A stretch of DNA of 64,000 bases from an uncultured Eubacteriales bacterium (GTDB lineage: Bacteria > Bacillota > Clostridia > Oscillospirales > Acutalibacteraceae). The position numbers and the translations under genes are program-made. Positions 16,872 through 25,352 of this stretch are shown here, piece after piece (within the stretch, counting starts at the first letter, position 1; each line of letters starts with the position of its first letter). The stretch covers positions 1 through 64,000 of the forward strand of contig CAJUDG010000001.1 in assembly GCA_910584745.1 (NCBI GenBank), read 5' to 3'. The notes under the pieces were generated by a model. That model searched no databases. It was not told the DNA's origin and saw only the letters and a program-made list of their open reading frames with translations.

Positions 16872-18341
16872 TTATGTGGACTCAGCCTTTTCCAGAACAA
16901 ATCCCAATATATCCGGCGTCAATTTATTTGACGAGTCCAAAAGCTCCTCCCAGCAAATAACATTGAACCCATTCTCCCGAATACTCCTGAGGTAGGTTTC
17001 CATCGTCCGATGGTAATAGGTGATTTCCGCGCCGTAATCCTTCCGTCCCTTTGTAGAAAAGCTATAGGGGTAAGGCCTCTCTGCGAAATATGAGTATTCC
17101 TGTCCGTTCAGGTGGCCCGCAGGCCAGAAGCACGGGTGCGGAATGACGGCAATGAGTTTGCCGCCCTTTGTGAGAGCGCCGCGCACCGCAGTAAAATACC
17201 GGTCCAGATCGGGCAGGTTATTCAGCGTCATCACCGCGATGCAAATGTCAATCGGTTCAGGGGAAGTGTAGGAATAGATGTTCTGACATATAAAAGGGAT
17301 ATGGGGATATTGCTTCCTGGCGCACTGGATCGAGAGACTGGACAGGTCCACACCCAGCAAAAGCTTCCGTCCCGTCTCATAGATGGCATTTGTCAGATAT
17401 CCGCAGCCGCATCCTGTATCCAAAATCCGGCTTTTTTCTGTCGAAACCTGGAGTACCTTGTCTATCACCCAGGGTTTTATGACTTGAACATACGTCACGT
17501 CCGTACCCTGTTCCAGGTCCTGCCTGCGGATATTCACGTTTATGTCCCAGCAGGTCAGCCCCTGCTCCGATATCTCAGGATCCGGACCGGTCTCTGGCGC
17601 ACTGTCTGCCGGACTTATATTCGTCTCTGGAATCATAGCGTCTCGCTCTCCTTCCAACAGCGCAGTCACAAGCTTCATTATATGTATATTGGAAACTTCC
17701 TCAAATATGATCTTGCCGCTATTTTTGGTTTTCTGATCCTCCCCGTTATCGGAGACGCCCTTCAGCTTATCCCTGAATATGATTTTCCCCGCGGGATCGT
17801 CCATAACGGACAGACAGGAAAAAGTATACGCAGACAGGATATTGCCGGGGGCAGTCTTGACCCTTGCCCCGGCGCTGTACAGCTTATTTACAATAGCGCT
17901 TTGGATACCCTCCCCGCTGGTCAGAATGGTCAGCCTTTTCATTTTGCTTTTTTCCAGCAGCTTATTATAGACGGACAGATTGTTCCCGTCCGTTATCCAG
18001 TCCAGGTTACCGCAGATAATGCTCAGGTCCCCGGGCTGATTATACCACTCTGAAAAGAACCGGAAAAACTCGTCGGACTGATATGTCAGCTCATGGGGCT
18101 TTACGCTCCTCTGGTACTCGAGTATCTTCCTTATCTCCGCTCGAAGAGCCATTATGGCACACAGCATATAGAATATGCCAACGGCGATGGTCACAACCGT
18201 GATGGCCAGCATAACTCCGTTCGGTATATCCGGGAATACGCTGCGGATGCTCAGTGTCGTTATAACTCCGCTCACACACGCTATTAAGCCCGCGAGGAAT
18301 CCGCCGATTATCGGCAGCCATCTCGTCAAAAACTTCTTCAC
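16872..18341 (-). CDS. Membrane-anchored protein with a C-terminal SAM-dependent methyltransferase domain
   Basis: A 489-residue, three-part protein. Two membrane segments lie at about 9-31 and 43-67. A middle alpha/beta domain at about 85-235 (LSIICGNLDWITDG, then LTILTSGEG) is vaguely phospholipase-D-like, but I cannot point to an HKD motif. A class I methyltransferase domain follows, with motif I at 307-315 (LDTGCGCGY) and VDLSS as motif II. The GTG start at 18341 overlaps the HD-protein stop (GTGA), with GGGGG 8 bases upstream, so translation is coupled. I know no named system with this architecture. The methyl acceptor is unknown. GC content is lower than in flanking genes. Confidence 0.75.
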   Translation of the reverse strand: MKKFLTRWLPIIGGFLAGLIACVSGVITTLSIRSVFPDIPNGVMLAITVVTIAVGIFYMLCAIMALRAEIRKILEYQRSVKPHELTYQSDEFFRFFSEWYNQPGDLSIICGNLDWITDGNNLSVYNKLLEKSKMKRLTILTSGEGIQSAIVNKLYSAGARVKTAPGNILSAYTFSCLSVMDDPAGKIIFRDKLKGVSDNGEDQKTKNSGKIIFEEVSNIHIMKLVTALLEGERDAMIPETNISPADSAPETGPDPEISEQGLTCWDINVNIRRQDLEQGTDVTYVQVIKPWVIDKVLQVSTEKSRILDTGCGCGYLTNAIYETGRKLLLGVDLSSLSIQCARKQYPHIPFICQNIYSYTSPEPIDICIAVMTLNNLPDLDRYFTAVRGALTKGGKLIAVIPHPCFWPAGHLNGQEYSYFAERPYPYSFSTKGRKDYGAEITYYHRTMETYLRSIRENGFNVICWEELLDSSNKLTPDILGFVLEKAEST

Positions 18342-20590
18342 TGTGAACCCCCTTCTTTCTTGAAGCCCTTTTTGTCTACAAAGCTTTTCAGTGTCTTCTT
18401 ACAGCTTGCCTCCTCGTTCTCCCCGATCTCAAGCCTCCTTGCTTCCCGCTCCTGTTCTGTAGCGTTCTCTTTATCGTCCACAAAGTTTGACTGGAAAGCA
18501 TATTTACCCTCTTCAATGAGCGTTTCGGCCACATGGACAAAGATATCCTCTATCAGGCGGTAATGCCGCTCCCGGGCAATTCTATCGTCCACTTTCGACA
18601 AAGGCTTGGAAAAAATATAGAACTCGTTCTTCTCAAACATTCCGTAATAATCTTTCTGCGGAGAGATCTTTGTAAGGGTGTCGACGATATATTCACCTAT
18701 CAGGGACCCACCCTCCTCATACTTGCCAACGATCTCGTTTCTTTTCAGCGCAACGCTTATCTTGCTGATCGCACCCTCATCGTAAAAGCGAGCCTGCCGC
18801 TGAATCACAAAGAAATCGCCGTCCTGCAGCGACATACGCAATCCAGTATCGGAATAGCCTTTAAGGCCCTGCGTGATATATATAACATGCTTTGCTAATT
18901 GCGAACGGAATTCATCGCCCCGCGGGATCTTCTTTTCATCGCTGTTGCAGATCCATTCGGACAACTTTTTCGTAAGATCGCCGGGAAAGTTACGTCTCAT
19001 AAAGGTGGTAAACTCAAAATTTGTTTTCCACCATGGCTTCAGAAATTCCCGCCGGTTATATTTGTCGATCAGGGTATATACGCGACCCATGTCCTTGAAC
19101 ATGTGCTCTAAATCATCGATAGGGGTTACTACCGTCGTTTGAAGCTCAATTTCCTTCAATAGGACCTTTATTTTCGGTAGGATAATATTACGAACCTCCT
19201 CTTGTGTCTCTTTAGGGGCGTTGTCCCAATCAAAAATCTTTCCCTCTGTCCCCTCGTCGCAATTCCCTGCATTTGCCTTTATGTTATTAAAGAACTCGGA
19301 CAAATTATAGTACACATTATGCAGAAGTGAAATCATATCACTGTCCGAGCGTTTATGATCCAGCAAGGCCTCTGGCGAAAAGAGATAAGTCTTCGGAACA
19401 ATCCCAAAAAGGATTTCAGAGTGAGTAATTTCATGGTGATAAAATGGATGCTCTTGGCAATAGGCTCTGCTTTTTAAAGCTAAAGCTTTACGAAGGCCCG
19501 CATCTAGGCTTTTTTCACCGGTATCTCCACCGTTCCATGTTTTTAGTATTCCTTCTGGTATAGACGCCTTGACCAGCCGAAGGAATGTATCCGCGCTGTG
19601 GGCCATGCGGCGGAAAATATAGGAGTACATGAAGTCGGAGAAGACTGTGGCATGGTGGTTATAGACGTACATATACAGAGCGTCCCGGGACTCCACCATG
19701 TTCTGCAGGGCGGGCAACGCGCGATGCTGGAAGACCAAGGTAAAGTCCTGTTCACTTCGGATGTACATATTTCTGAACAGCCGCTGGGTGTCGATATGCG
19801 GCGTACCAATGCCGGTCGAGTAGGCATCGCGCATGATATAGTCCAGCTTGTCCATATCAAAGATTGGGGAATTTATCAGCTCGATAATAACATTCTTCTT
19901 TTTGCACTCATGGTCCTTGGCGGCGTCATCTTCACTGAACGGCACACCTATAATGCTGCGTATTATCAGATCAAAATCCACCTCTTCCTTTACAGTACCA
20001 TTATACCAGAACGCGGCGGAAAGTTTATCATACAGCTTGTCCAGGATTACTACACAGCTCATCTGTTCGTGAGTGCCGCCCTTTTTCTCCTTTTCCAAGT
20101 CCTGTAAGAGACGGCTGCTTTTTAGTTTGGTACATTTACTAATCATGTCACACAGCATATTGAAAACTTCTTCGCGGTCAAACTCTGCCTCGCCCATATG
20201 GGAAAATGGGCAGTGCCCGACATCATGCAGCAGCGCGGCCAAGGAGGCGTTAAAAATCAGGTGATCGGAAAAGAGCGGAGTGTCATCCTTCTTCCCGGCG
20301 TTTACAAGAATGCCGTTTTGGTTCAGGCTGTCCAGCGCCCGGCGGGTAAGCTCCAAAACGCCCAGGGAATGTTCAAACCGCGTATGGCGCGCGGACGGAT
20401 AGACATTCTGACATGTCAGCTGCCGGATATCCTTCAGACGCTGAAACTCCGGCGTGTCAATCAATGTCAGGTCAAACTTTGTCAGGTATACATATCCATG
20501 TACGAGATCCCGGATAAATTTGGAATCCTTCATATAATACTCACGGTCGTTCCCACTGGCATTTTGATTCTGTACGCTCAAGATCCACAC
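18338..20590 (-). CDS. HD-domain (deoxy)nucleoside triphosphohydrolase-like protein, SAMHD1/dGTPase-related
   Basis: A protein of up to 750 residues. The HD-domain metal site is clear: His74 (RFEHSLG), His122-Asp123 (LLHDVGHCPFSH) and Asp247 or Asp250 (DMDKLDYIMRDA). The RLKDIRQL and ARHTRFEHS context is typical of the SAMHD1/YwfO branch, which hydrolyses dNTPs or related nucleotides. The C-terminal 350 residues are an accessory region with no motif I know. The start is uncertain: GTG at 20590, or ATG at 20533 (MKDSKFIRDLVHGYVYL), which fits the family better. It is followed by the membrane-methyltransferase gene with a 4-base overlap. Confidence 0.85.
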   Translation of the reverse strand: MWILSVQNQNASGNDREYYMKDSKFIRDLVHGYVYLTKFDLTLIDTPEFQRLKDIRQLTCQNVYPSARHTRFEHSLGVLELTRRALDSLNQNGILVNAGKKDDTPLFSDHLIFNASLAALLHDVGHCPFSHMGEAEFDREEVFNMLCDMISKCTKLKSSRLLQDLEKEKKGGTHEQMSCVVILDKLYDKLSAAFWYNGTVKEEVDFDLIIRSIIGVPFSEDDAAKDHECKKKNVIIELINSPIFDMDKLDYIMRDAYSTGIGTPHIDTQRLFRNMYIRSEQDFTLVFQHRALPALQNMVESRDALYMYVYNHHATVFSDFMYSYIFRRMAHSADTFLRLVKASIPEGILKTWNGGDTGEKSLDAGLRKALALKSRAYCQEHPFYHHEITHSEILFGIVPKTYLFSPEALLDHKRSDSDMISLLHNVYYNLSEFFNNIKANAGNCDEGTEGKIFDWDNAPKETQEEVRNIILPKIKVLLKEIELQTTVVTPIDDLEHMFKDMGRVYTLIDKYNRREFLKPWWKTNFEFTTFMRRNFPGDLTKKLSEWICNSDEKKIPRGDEFRSQLAKHVIYITQGLKGYSDTGLRMSLQDGDFFVIQRQARFYDEGAISKISVALKRNEIVGKYEEGGSLIGEYIVDTLTKISPQKDYYGMFEKNEFYIFSKPLSKVDDRIARERHYRLIEDIFVHVAETLIEEGKYAFQSNFVDDKENATEQEREARRLEIGENEEASCKKTLKSFVDKKGFKKEGGSQ

Positions 20591-20782
20591 CCCCGAAGAT
20601 TTATTTTATCGGCGAAATCTGTGAAGGCCTATATTCCGATACGCCAAAGAGGTTTTTCCTGCCCCAAAGAAAGCGTCAGCTTTTTCACTTTTGATTAGGA
20701 GATCTTATGGCAAAATCACGCCTGCTCCTAATAGACATTCTTTGCGTCCAAATGCAGAAATCGTCCGCTTAAATTTACTTAT

Positions 20783-20811
20783 AGTATACTATGATATGAT
20801 GATTATGTCAA
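20783..20811 (-). promoter_or_regulatory. Consensus promoter for the HD/methyltransferase operon
   Basis: On the minus strand TTGACA (20811-20806) and TATACT (20788-20783) are 17 bases apart. The box lies about 190-250 bases upstream of the HD gene, leaving a long leader in which I see no clear structure. Confidence 0.75.
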
Positions 20812-21023
20812 GATTCTTTTCCAAAAGTATAGGCATCCTGACGCAAAAATGTGAATATTGTAAAATTCTTTCACCTAAAATTTTAATCATATATAATACG
20901 CACCGGAAAAATCAAGTTCTATATGTACAGTTTCCGCTTTTGCGGCCCTGCTTTTTTCTGTTTTGCCTTTTGACATATCCTGCTTTATCAAAAATGGCTT
21001 TTTACAAAGCGCTGTAAATACCC

Positions 21024-21052
21024 TTGCAAAATTTCTAAAATCCCTTTATAAT
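21024..21052 (+). promoter_or_regulatory. Promoter of the TetR-type regulator gene
   Basis: TTGCAA and a perfect TATAAT are separated by 17 bases, ending 32 bases before the start codon. Confidence 0.7.
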
Positions 21053-21084
21053 ATATCCAAAACAGAAAAGGATGGGGGTGCGTG

Positions 21085-21648
21085 ATGCGTCAGACCACAA
21101 AGGAGGCCATCGCCCAGGCGTTTGAGGGCCTGCTTGAAAAGCGGAGCATCGACAAGATAACCGTCAAGGATATTGTGACGGAGTGCGGCGTGAACCGCCA
21201 GACCTTTTACTATCATTTTCGGGATATCTATGATCTGATGGAGTGGGCGCTGGCGAAAAGCATTGAGAAATACGCCGGCCTGAACCTGTCCGCCGGAATG
21301 GACTGGCAGGAGCAGATCCGGCAGTTGTTCCACTTCTTTTACCTCCACCGCACAACGGTCCTGCACGGGTACGACGCCACCAATAGAATGCAGTACGAGC
21401 GGGTGGTGATCAAGTGGGCGTCCCAGATGGTGCGCGGACGGATAGATACCTATCCCCAGGCTGCGGACGTGCCGGAGGAGAAAAAGGAGTTTACTGCCAT
21501 GGTATATGCCCGGGGCTGTGCCGGATTCCTTCTGGAGTGGGTTGAGGAAGGGATGCCTGATGAGCGCCATGTCCGGCTTGATGACTATTTCATCATGATA
21601 GACGGCAGCATTGGCCATGTTCTTGATAAGTTCAGGAAATCATCATAG
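21085..21648 (+). CDS. TetR/AcrR-family transcription regulator
   Basis: A 187-residue repressor. The N-terminal helix-turn-helix (TKEAIAQAFEGLLEKRSIDK, then DIVTECGVNRQTFYYHF at about 28-44) is typical of the DhaS/AcrR branch. The C-terminal ligand domain resembles the TetR C-terminal family with dhaS-like length. A GTG one codon upstream is an alternative start; GGGGG lies 8 bases before the ATG. It stands at the head of the radical SAM/MMPL gene set and probably controls it and itself. Ligand unknown. Confidence 0.88.
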   Translation: MRQTTKEAIAQAFEGLLEKRSIDKITVKDIVTECGVNRQTFYYHFRDIYDLMEWALAKSIEKYAGLNLSAGMDWQEQIRQLFHFFYLHRTTVLHGYDATNRMQYERVVIKWASQMVRGRIDTYPQAADVPEEKKEFTAMVYARGCAGFLLEWVEEGMPDERHVRLDDYFIMIDGSIGHVLDKFRKSS

Positions 21649-21682
21649 TCTATACAGTTCTTTCTATTTGTAATAATATTTT

Positions 21683-21729
21683 ACAAAGCAGCGTTTCTGT
21701 CTATTTTTATGACAGTGGCGCTGCTTTGT
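21683..21729. other. Large inverted repeat between the TetR gene and the radical SAM gene
   Basis: Perfect 11-bp arms (ACAAAGCAGCG/CGCTGCTTTGT) enclose a second pair (CTGTC/GACAG), giving a 47-base near-palindrome. It ends four bases before the -35 box of the next promoter. It can act as terminator of the TetR transcript, and its position also allows an operator role. No clear T-tract follows. Confidence 0.6.
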
Positions 21730-21732
21730 CGG

Positions 21733-21761
21733 TTGTTCCCGCCTATTTGTCTCGCTATAAT
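21733..21761 (+). promoter_or_regulatory. Promoter of the radical SAM/MMPL operon
   Basis: TTGTTC and TATAAT are separated by 17 bases; AGGAGG follows before the ATG at 21802. Confidence 0.65.
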
Positions 21762-21801
21762 TATATTCATAAAACACCCCACGACATCAGGAGGTCATAT
21801 T

Positions 21802-23202
21802 ATGGATACGTCAAACAAAATCGTGCGCTATGGATTAAAAAAAGCTTTCGGCTATATCGAGCGGGACCCGGAGGAGAACCTGCCCAAGCTCATGGACTGG
21901 GTTGACCGATTCGCCCCGGCGGGGAACCGCGGCTTCCCTGTGCAGCGGGCGGCATTCCGTAAGGTCATTGAGGATCCGGACTGCGCCATGCACAAGCTCA
22001 TGTACCGCATCTTCACCGAGACGGACAAAGAGGTGCTCAAGGCCACCTTTGAAAACTTCATTATCAACGGCAACCTTGTGGGCTGGCCCCGGCAGGAGGA
22101 GCTGCGGGAGCAGTACGGCTGCAATATTCCCTGGGCGATCCTCCTGGACCCCACCTCCGCCTGCAACCTCCACTGCACCGGCTGCTGGGCGGCAGAGTAC
22201 GGCAATAAGCTGAACCTGAGTTTTGATGAGATAGACAGCATCATCACCCAGGGCAAGGAACTGGGGGTGTACATCTACATATACACCGGCGGCGAGCCTA
22301 TGGTGCGTAAAGACGACCTGATCGCTCTTTGCCGCAAGCACAGCGACTGTCAGTTCCTGTGCTTCACCAACGCAACACTCATAGACGAGGATTTTGCCAA
22401 TGCGATGCTGGACGTAAAGAACTTTATCCCCGCCATCAGCGTGGAAGGCTTTGAGAGCGCCACCGACGCCCGCCGGGGCCGGGGCACCTATGGAAAAGTC
22501 GTAGAGACCATGTCCCTGCTCAAGAGGAAAAAGCTGCCATTCGGCATAAGCTGCTGCTATACCAGCCAGAACTTTGAATCCATAAGCAGCGACGGGTACT
22601 TCGACCAGATGATAGAGTGGGGCGCGTCCTTTGTGTGGTACTTCCACTATATGCCCATCGGCAACGACGCCGTGCCCGACCTCCTCCCCACCCCGGACCA
22701 GCGGGAGTTTATGTACCACAAGATTCGTGAGGCCCGACGGGAGAAGCCCATCTTCGCCATGGACTTCCAGAACGACGGCGAGTATGTGGGCGGCTGCATC
22801 GCCGGGGGCAGAAGGTACTTCCACATCAATGCAAACGGCGACTGCGACCCCTGCGTCTTTATCCACTACTCCAATGCCAATATCCGGGATATGAGCCTTC
22901 TGGATGTGCTGCGCTCCCCCATCTTCATGGCCTACCACGACGGCCAGCCATTTAATGACAATCATCTGCGCCCCTGCCCGATGCTTGAGAATCCCGAGAA
23001 GCTTATGGAGATGGTGGAGAAGACCGGGGCCCATTCCACGGATTTGCAGTCCCCGGAGAGCGCGGAACACCTCTGCGAAAAGTGCCGGGAGTATGCCGGG
23101 AACTGGGAGCCCTCGGCGGATAGACTGTGGCAGTGCTCATGCCGGGAGAAGCAGGCGCGGCAGCCGGAAACCGAGTCAGACAGCCATAAGCTGGCAGTTT
23201 AA
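21802..23202 (+). CDS. Radical SAM protein with SPASM-like C-terminal cysteines
   Basis: A 466-residue enzyme. The SAM-binding [4Fe-4S] motif is Cys121, Cys125 and Cys128 (CNLHCTGC), followed by the GGEP motif (YTGGEPMVR) near residue 163. The C-terminal 150 residues hold many further cysteines (DCDPC, RPCPM, CEKCREYAG and WQCSC). These probably bind auxiliary clusters, as in SPASM/twitch enzymes. I chose the ATG at 21802 because of AGGAGG 8 bases upstream. No peptide-precursor gene is adjacent, so a RiPP role is not supported. Its partners are a TetR regulator and an MMPL transporter, which suggests modification of an envelope lipid or an exported metabolite. Confidence 0.88.
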   Translation: MDTSNKIVRYGLKKAFGYIERDPEENLPKLMDWVDRFAPAGNRGFPVQRAAFRKVIEDPDCAMHKLMYRIFTETDKEVLKATFENFIINGNLVGWPRQEELREQYGCNIPWAILLDPTSACNLHCTGCWAAEYGNKLNLSFDEIDSIITQGKELGVYIYIYTGGEPMVRKDDLIALCRKHSDCQFLCFTNATLIDEDFANAMLDVKNFIPAISVEGFESATDARRGRGTYGKVVETMSLLKRKKLPFGISCCYTSQNFESISSDGYFDQMIEWGASFVWYFHYMPIGNDAVPDLLPTPDQREFMYHKIREARREKPIFAMDFQNDGEYVGGCIAGGRRYFHINANGDCDPCVFIHYSNANIRDMSLLDVLRSPIFMAYHDGQPFNDNHLRPCPMLENPEKLMEMVEKTGAHSTDLQSPESAEHLCEKCREYAGNWEPSADRLWQCSCREKQARQPETESDSHKLAV

Positions 23203-23240
23203 GACGCAAAACTTTACTTATAGAAAGGACTGTTATTGTT

Positions 23241-25352
23241 TTGGAAAGGATCGCCGGCGGGATCGTCCGCCATCGGAAACTGGTGCTGGTTCTGGCAGTT
23301 CTTCTGCTGATACCGGCCCTGATGGGCGCGGCGGCTACCCGAATCAATTACGACATACTTACCTATCTGCCCCCGGAGCTGGACTCCATGCTGGGGGAGC
23401 AGGCACTGGAAAACGACTTCAACCTGGCCTCTACCGGCATGGTGACGGTGGAGGGGATGCCAATAGGGGAGCTGCTGGACATGAAGGCCCGGATGGAGCA
23501 GGTGCCCGGAGTGGAGCAGGTCTTCTGGCTAAGCGACGTGATAGACCCGGCCATCCCCCGGGAGATGCTGCCCGAGGGCATACAGCAGGCCATGTACGGT
23601 GAAAACGCCACCCTTATGCTGGTGCGCTTCTCAGAGCCCTCGGCCAGCAAGAGCACCATGGACGCCGTGGCGGAGCTCAAGGACCTATTGAGGGAGCGCA
23701 GCTTCATGGGTGGAATGAGCGTCATCCTACAGGACACCAAGGCCCTGGTGGACCAGGAGATGCCCTTATATATCCTCTGTGCCGTGGGGGCCAGCCTTTT
23801 GGTGCTGTTCCTGGCAATGGAGAGCACTCTGGTGCCTGTTCTGTTCATGGCGGGGCTGCTGTTCCCCATACTCTATAACTTTGGCACCAACTACTTTTTG
23901 GGACAGATCAGCTACATCACCCAGGCGCTGTCCACCGTTTTGCAGCTGGGTGTGACAATGGACTTCTCCATCTTCCTTCTGCACCGCTATGAGGAGGAAA
24001 AGCAGCGCAGCGCAGACAAGGAACAGGCAATGGCTACCGCCATCGTAAACACCTTCTCCTCGGTGACTGCCTCCAGCCTTACCACCATCGCGGGCTTTCT
24101 GGCCCTGTGCACCATGCGCCTGACCCTGGGCCGGGACATCGGCATCGTCATGGCAAAGGGCGTGGCCCTGGGCGTCGTCTGCACCATCACCATCCTGCCA
24201 TCCCTCATCCTGACCTTTGACCGGGCCGTGGAAAAGCACCGGCACCGGGCGGTTATCCCACAGCTAAGGAGAGTGAGCGGGTTTGTCACCCGGCATCCCG
24301 GGCCAATACTGGCGGTCTTCCTGGTTATTATGGTGCCTTTCACCCTGGCCCAAAGCAAAACCGATGTGTATTACACCCTGTTTGACAGCCTGCCCCAGGA
24401 TTTGACGGGCATTGTGGGTACAAACAAGCTAAAAGAGGATTTCGGCATGACCAGCTCCCACTTCATCCTGGTGGATGAAGGCATGAGCGATGAGGACCTG
24501 AAGGCCCTGTGTAAAGGTTTAGAGGGAGTGGAGGGAATCACTCAGGTGGCATCTGTCAGCGAGCTGCTGCCTTCCGGCTTTGACGCTGAAATGCTGCCGG
24601 AGGATATTGCACAGCTGGCCCAGTCCGGCGGGAAAAAGCTGATCCTGGCAAACTCCGCCTATAAAAGCGGCACCGACGAGCTCACCGCCCAGCTAAATGA
24701 GATGGACGGCCTGATAAAGGCCGCCGACCCCAGCGGGGTCATCACCGGCGAGGGGGCCATGACAAAGGACCTGATAGAGATAGCCGACGTGGACTTCGCC
24801 CACGTGAACGTGGCGTCCATCGCGGCAGTGTTCCTTATCATACTGCTGACCTTCCGAAGTGTGTCCATTCCAGTGCTGCTTGTGGCATCTATTGAAAGCG
24901 CCATCTTCATCAATATGGGCATCCCCTATTTCACCGGGAACCAGCTGCCCTTTATCGCCAGCATCGTCATCGGCACGGTACAGCTGGGGGCAACGGTGGA
25001 CTACGCTATCCTTATGGCCACCCGCTTCCGTGAGGAGCGCCAGCGGGGACTAACGCCCAGGGAGGCCGCCCGGACCGCCTGCCAGTATTGCAGCCAGAGC
25101 ATCCTCTCAAGCGGCATGACCTTCTTTGCCGCCACCATCGGAGTGGCCGCCATCAGCCGCATGGAGCTGCTGAAAAGCATATGCCTGCTGATATCCCGGG
25201 GCGCTCTCATCAGTATGTTCGTCATAATCGTCATCCTGCCCTGCCTGCTCCAGCTTTTGGACCCGCTTATTCACCATACCACTCTGCATTGGCTGGGTAA
25301 GGCCGGTAAGCCGGAGGAGCAGCCGACTATAGAAAGGAAGGAATTTGCATGA
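23241..25352 (+). CDS. MMPL/RND-superfamily transporter
   Basis: A 703-residue membrane protein with the duplicated RND layout. One membrane helix at about 10-30 is followed by an outside domain of about 130 residues and a helix bundle from about 172. The second half repeats this: helix near 352-370, outside domain, bundle from about 514. The intramembrane signature GVTMDFSIFLLHRYEEE appears in half one and GATVDYAILMATRFREE in half two, as in MmpL/HpnN-type exporters. Translation starts at a TTG codon 10 bases after AGAAAGGA. It probably exports a lipid or hydrophobic molecule; the neighbouring radical SAM enzyme may make or modify it. Confidence 0.9.
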   Translation: MERIAGGIVRHRKLVLVLAVLLLIPALMGAAATRINYDILTYLPPELDSMLGEQALENDFNLASTGMVTVEGMPIGELLDMKARMEQVPGVEQVFWLSDVIDPAIPREMLPEGIQQAMYGENATLMLVRFSEPSASKSTMDAVAELKDLLRERSFMGGMSVILQDTKALVDQEMPLYILCAVGASLLVLFLAMESTLVPVLFMAGLLFPILYNFGTNYFLGQISYITQALSTVLQLGVTMDFSIFLLHRYEEEKQRSADKEQAMATAIVNTFSSVTASSLTTIAGFLALCTMRLTLGRDIGIVMAKGVALGVVCTITILPSLILTFDRAVEKHRHRAVIPQLRRVSGFVTRHPGPILAVFLVIMVPFTLAQSKTDVYYTLFDSLPQDLTGIVGTNKLKEDFGMTSSHFILVDEGMSDEDLKALCKGLEGVEGITQVASVSELLPSGFDAEMLPEDIAQLAQSGGKKLILANSAYKSGTDELTAQLNEMDGLIKAADPSGVITGEGAMTKDLIEIADVDFAHVNVASIAAVFLIILLTFRSVSIPVLLVASIESAIFINMGIPYFTGNQLPFIASIVIGTVQLGATVDYAILMATRFREERQRGLTPREAARTACQYCSQSILSSGMTFFAATIGVAAISRMELLKSICLLISRGALISMFVIIVILPCLLQLLDPLIHHTTLHWLGKAGKPEEQPTIERKEFA

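Noticed and set aside
21835..23070. A 411-residue minus-strand frame opposite the radical SAM gene
   Set aside because: The plus strand shows the CxxxCxxC motif, promoter and ribosome site. The opposite frame is a GC-rich shadow.
21802..23202. RiPP (modified peptide) cluster around the radical SAM enzyme
   Set aside because: No short precursor frame with a ribosome site is present between the TetR and MMPL genes, and no peptidase or peptide exporter is linked.
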